From: Agrilactobacillus yilanensis
GTDB taxonomy: Bacteria > Bacillota > Bacilli > Lactobacillales > Lactobacillaceae
Reading direction: 5' to 3'
Assembly (NCBI RefSeq): GCF_003946725.1
Contig: NZ_RHOY01000019.1
Coordinates: forward strand, 1-60,091
Length of the DNA: 60,091 bases
The position numbers and the translations under genes are program-made. The notes below the pieces were generated by a model, which made no database searches, had not been told where the DNA came from, and saw nothing but the letters and a program-made list of their open reading frames with translations. This document shows, one piece after another, positions 58,306-60,091 of this stretch (position 1 is the stretch's first letter; every line of letters begins with the position of its first letter).

Positions 58306-58677
58306 TTGTTAAATCGCGAAGTTTGTTGTGTGACCAATGCTGAATATGAAGTCCTGCGAATTATTTGGCACTATCCGGGAATTTCAACCAAAGATATTTG
58401 TAAGGAAATAAAAAAGCGAAAGAATTGGCAACTTAGTACTATAAAGACATTATTATTACGACTTGAAAATAAGACTTTGATTGTTAAGAATACCTACTAT
58501 CATCAGGCTCATTATTATGCCCAATATAGTGAATCAATAGTCGTCTCTGCCTTTATCAAAAGGTTGCTTTCTAGGCGAGAAACCTTGTCACAAGAAGAAT
58601 TCTTAGAACTTGTGGAAAATAATCTCCAAAATAACTCCAGTGACATTGGTGGGCTGAAAATAAATGAAAAAACTTAA
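58306..58677 (+). CDS. copY: CopY/BlaI-family copper repressor
   Basis: 123 residues. NAEYEVLRIIWHYPGISTKDICKEIKKRKNWQLSTIKTLLLRLENKTLI is the BlaI/MecI/CopY winged helix. The C-terminal CxCxxxxCxC copper-sensing motif of Enterococcus CopY is absent; the only cysteines are the pair EVCCV near the N-terminus and KDICKE. The two cop boxes upstream support a copper role. TTG 58306 has GAGGTG 6 nt upstream. Confidence 0.85.
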   Translation: MLNREVCCVTNAEYEVLRIIWHYPGISTKDICKEIKKRKNWQLSTIKTLLLRLENKTLIVKNTYYHQAHYYAQYSESIVVSAFIKRLLSRRETLSQEEFLELVENNLQNNSSDIGGLKINEKT

Positions 58678-58915
58678 ACTTACCCTTGATAAAATGTGCT
58701 GTGAAAATGCTGTAAAAAGAATTTTTTTTGAGTTACATTCAATTAATGGAGTAGAGGAGACCCATTTTGATTTGGCGAGTCGTTCAGTGTTGATTTATCT
58801 TCAAGCAGGCACTTTACCGGCAATAGAGAGTAAATATCAGGATGAAAATTTGATTAATAAAGGATGTAAACAAGATGAAAAACAAAAAAAAGAAACAACA
58901 AAATCATGGAGATAA
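58664..58915 (+). CDS. Small HMA-like metal-binding protein
   Basis: 83 residues. [45 protein letters not shown] follows the beta-alpha-beta pattern of CopZ/HMA domains, but the metal motif MxCxxC is MCC. A lysine-rich tail follows. It may be a copper chaperone feeding the ATPase or an altered relic. The start overlaps copY by 14 nt and the end overlaps copB by 41 nt, indicating coupled translation. Confidence 0.65.
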   Translation: MKKLKLTLDKMCCENAVKRIFFELHSINGVEETHFDLASRSVLIYLQAGTLPAIESKYQDENLINKGCKQDEKQKKETTKSWR

Positions 58916-60014
58916 TGATATGCAATCAATGGATCATACTCATATGAATATGGAATCCAATGGTGGCGACATGATGCAACACGGTGGACAAATGATGCAT
59001 ATGGGGAATATGAAACGTAAATTTTGGGTATCACTGATTTTTTCACTTCCAATCATTGCATTATCACCTATGCTAAAATTCAGCTTTATGCCTAATCTAG
59101 TTTTTCCAGGTTCAGAGTGGTTAGTATTGATCTTGGCTACTTTTCTTTATATTTATGGTGGTGCACCATTCATTAAAGGTGCAAAAGCCGAATTAAAGGA
59201 AAGAAAACCAGAAATGATGACGCTTGTAGCGTTAGGCATAACTGTCTCCTATTTCTATAGTCTCTATGCTTTCACTATAAATCAATTTTTTGTAGCAGAT
59301 ACCCACGTTATGGATTTCTTTTGGGAGTTAGCTACATTGATCGATATCATGTTGCTAGGTCATTGGATTGAAATGGATGCCGTTATGGCAGCAGGAAATG
59401 CACTTGAAAAAATGGCGGCTTTGCTACCTAATACTGCTACTATTGTTGCTGATAACGGTGATCATATTGAAAAACCACTAAATGAAGTTGTGATTGGTGA
59501 ATCAGTAATTGTTAAGGCAGGTGAGAAAATACCTACTGATGGTATTATTCTTGATGGAAATACAACTGTGAATGAAGCTTTAGTCACCGGTGAATCTAAA
59601 GCAGTAACTAAAATGAAAAATGATAAGGTTATTGGTGGATCCACTAACGGCTCTGGTGCCATTATGGTTAAGGTAACTGGAACTGGACAGTCTGGCTATT
59701 TAGCACAAGTTATGCAAATGGTAAGTAACGCACAAAAGGAGCAGTCTAAGGCAGAGGGCGTTGCTGATAAAGTTGCAGGACTATTGGTTTACGCAGCAGT
59801 TAGTGCTGCTATTCTTACCTTTATTGTGTGGTTATTGGTTTCAGGTGACTTTAATCTGGCATTAGAACGTACCGTTACGGTTCTGGTTATTGCATGCCCA
59901 CATGCTTTAGGTCTTGCCATTCCGCTAGTAGTTGCGCGTTCAACCTCAATCGGTGCACAAAATGGATTGTTAACTAGAAAACGCCAAGCGTTAGAAGATG
60001 CTACTGAGTTAGAT
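58875..60014 (+). pseudogene. copB: Copper-exporting P-type ATPase CopB, 5' part, interrupted by an insertion sequence
   Basis: The frame from ATG 58875 codes for a Met/His-rich N-terminus (MDHTHMNM...[11 protein letters not shown]), membrane helices, the actuator motif LVTGES, and the CopB-type membrane metal site [16 protein letters not shown] (CPH rather than CPC). It stops matching after [11 protein letters not shown] at 60014, where the phosphorylation loop DKTGT should follow within a few residues. From 60015 the sequence is that of a mobile-element end. Without the P and N domains this product cannot hydrolyse ATP. The downstream half may exist beyond the window. Confidence 0.85.
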
Positions 60015-60091
60015 TGTCAATGGCGATGTAAAAATGTAGGTTTATGGCGGTTAGAAAATGTAGGTTTTAGGCGGTCAATCGGCACCCTTCA
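60015..60091. mobile_element. Insertion sequence end, IS21-like
   Basis: Begins TGTCAATGGCGATG and carries two tandem copies of a 20-bp repeat, AAAATGTAGGTTTATGGCGG (60031-60050) and AAAATGTAGGTTTTAGGCGG (60055-60074), 24 bp apart. Multiple repeats at TG...CA ends are typical of the IS21 family, but no transposase is in view, so the family call is tentative. Confidence 0.6.

Overview
The window looks like chromosomal DNA of a low-GC Gram-positive lactic acid bacterium of the family Lactobacillaceae. Supporting evidence is a folB-folK-folE-folC-NTPase-folP folate operon like that of Lactiplantibacillus plantarum, WxL/DUF916 cell-surface loci, an XFP-family phosphoketolase, a PepI-type peptidase, biotin uptake through BioY, a tyrS T-box and frequent TTG starts behind strong Shine-Dalgarno sites. 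The species cannot be fixed from sequence reading alone.

Layout. 1-7303 (leftward): a five-gene operon resembling Bacillus subtilis ydaKLMN: polytopic membrane protein, DUF2334-like protein, BcsA-like glycosyltransferase, BcsB-like protein, and a degenerate GGDEF protein that keeps an RxxD c-di-GMP I-site. It probably makes a c-di-GMP-responsive exopolysaccharide. 7894-12357: folate operon. 12771-14430: birA and bioY, divergent, with a palindromic operator over the bioY promoter. 14449-16038: T-box-controlled tyrS. 16293-19235: a frameshifted coiled-coil NlpC/P60 hydrolase, a guanylate-kinase-like protein and a second P60 protein. 19821-24713: an OppA-type lipoprotein and a complete glutamine/glutamate-type ABC transporter. 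24836-29188: hflX, a small unknown gene, an orphan export-type ABC ATPase, and an HxlR regulator divergent from an Old Yellow Enzyme. 29435-36239: two tandem WxL/DUF916 operons. 36540-46872: phosphatase, proline iminopeptidase, divergent phosphoketolase, helD, SGNH hydrolase, thioesterase, coaA, guaA.

From 46873 the window enters an integrative element inserted at the 3' end of guaA. A tyrosine integrase and a DUF3173 protein come first, and Tn916 Orf8/Orf7-like regulators follow at 56700-57371. Between them lies a metal-resistance cargo: arsR-arsD-arsA-arsB-(pseudogene)-arsD2-flavoprotein reductase, then cadX/cadD. The cargo is flanked by two near-identical terminator-like repeats. Further right is a copper module (CopY-type repressor with two cop boxes, an HMA-like protein and copB). 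copB is cut just before its phosphorylation site by the end of an insertion sequence that looks IS21-like.

The most unusual feature is a family of structured palindromic repeats at four places (1-108, 12349-12700, 19450-19820, 29187-29345). Each begins within 3 nt of, or overlapping, the stop codon of the gene upstream of it. The outer stems show compensatory changes between copies.
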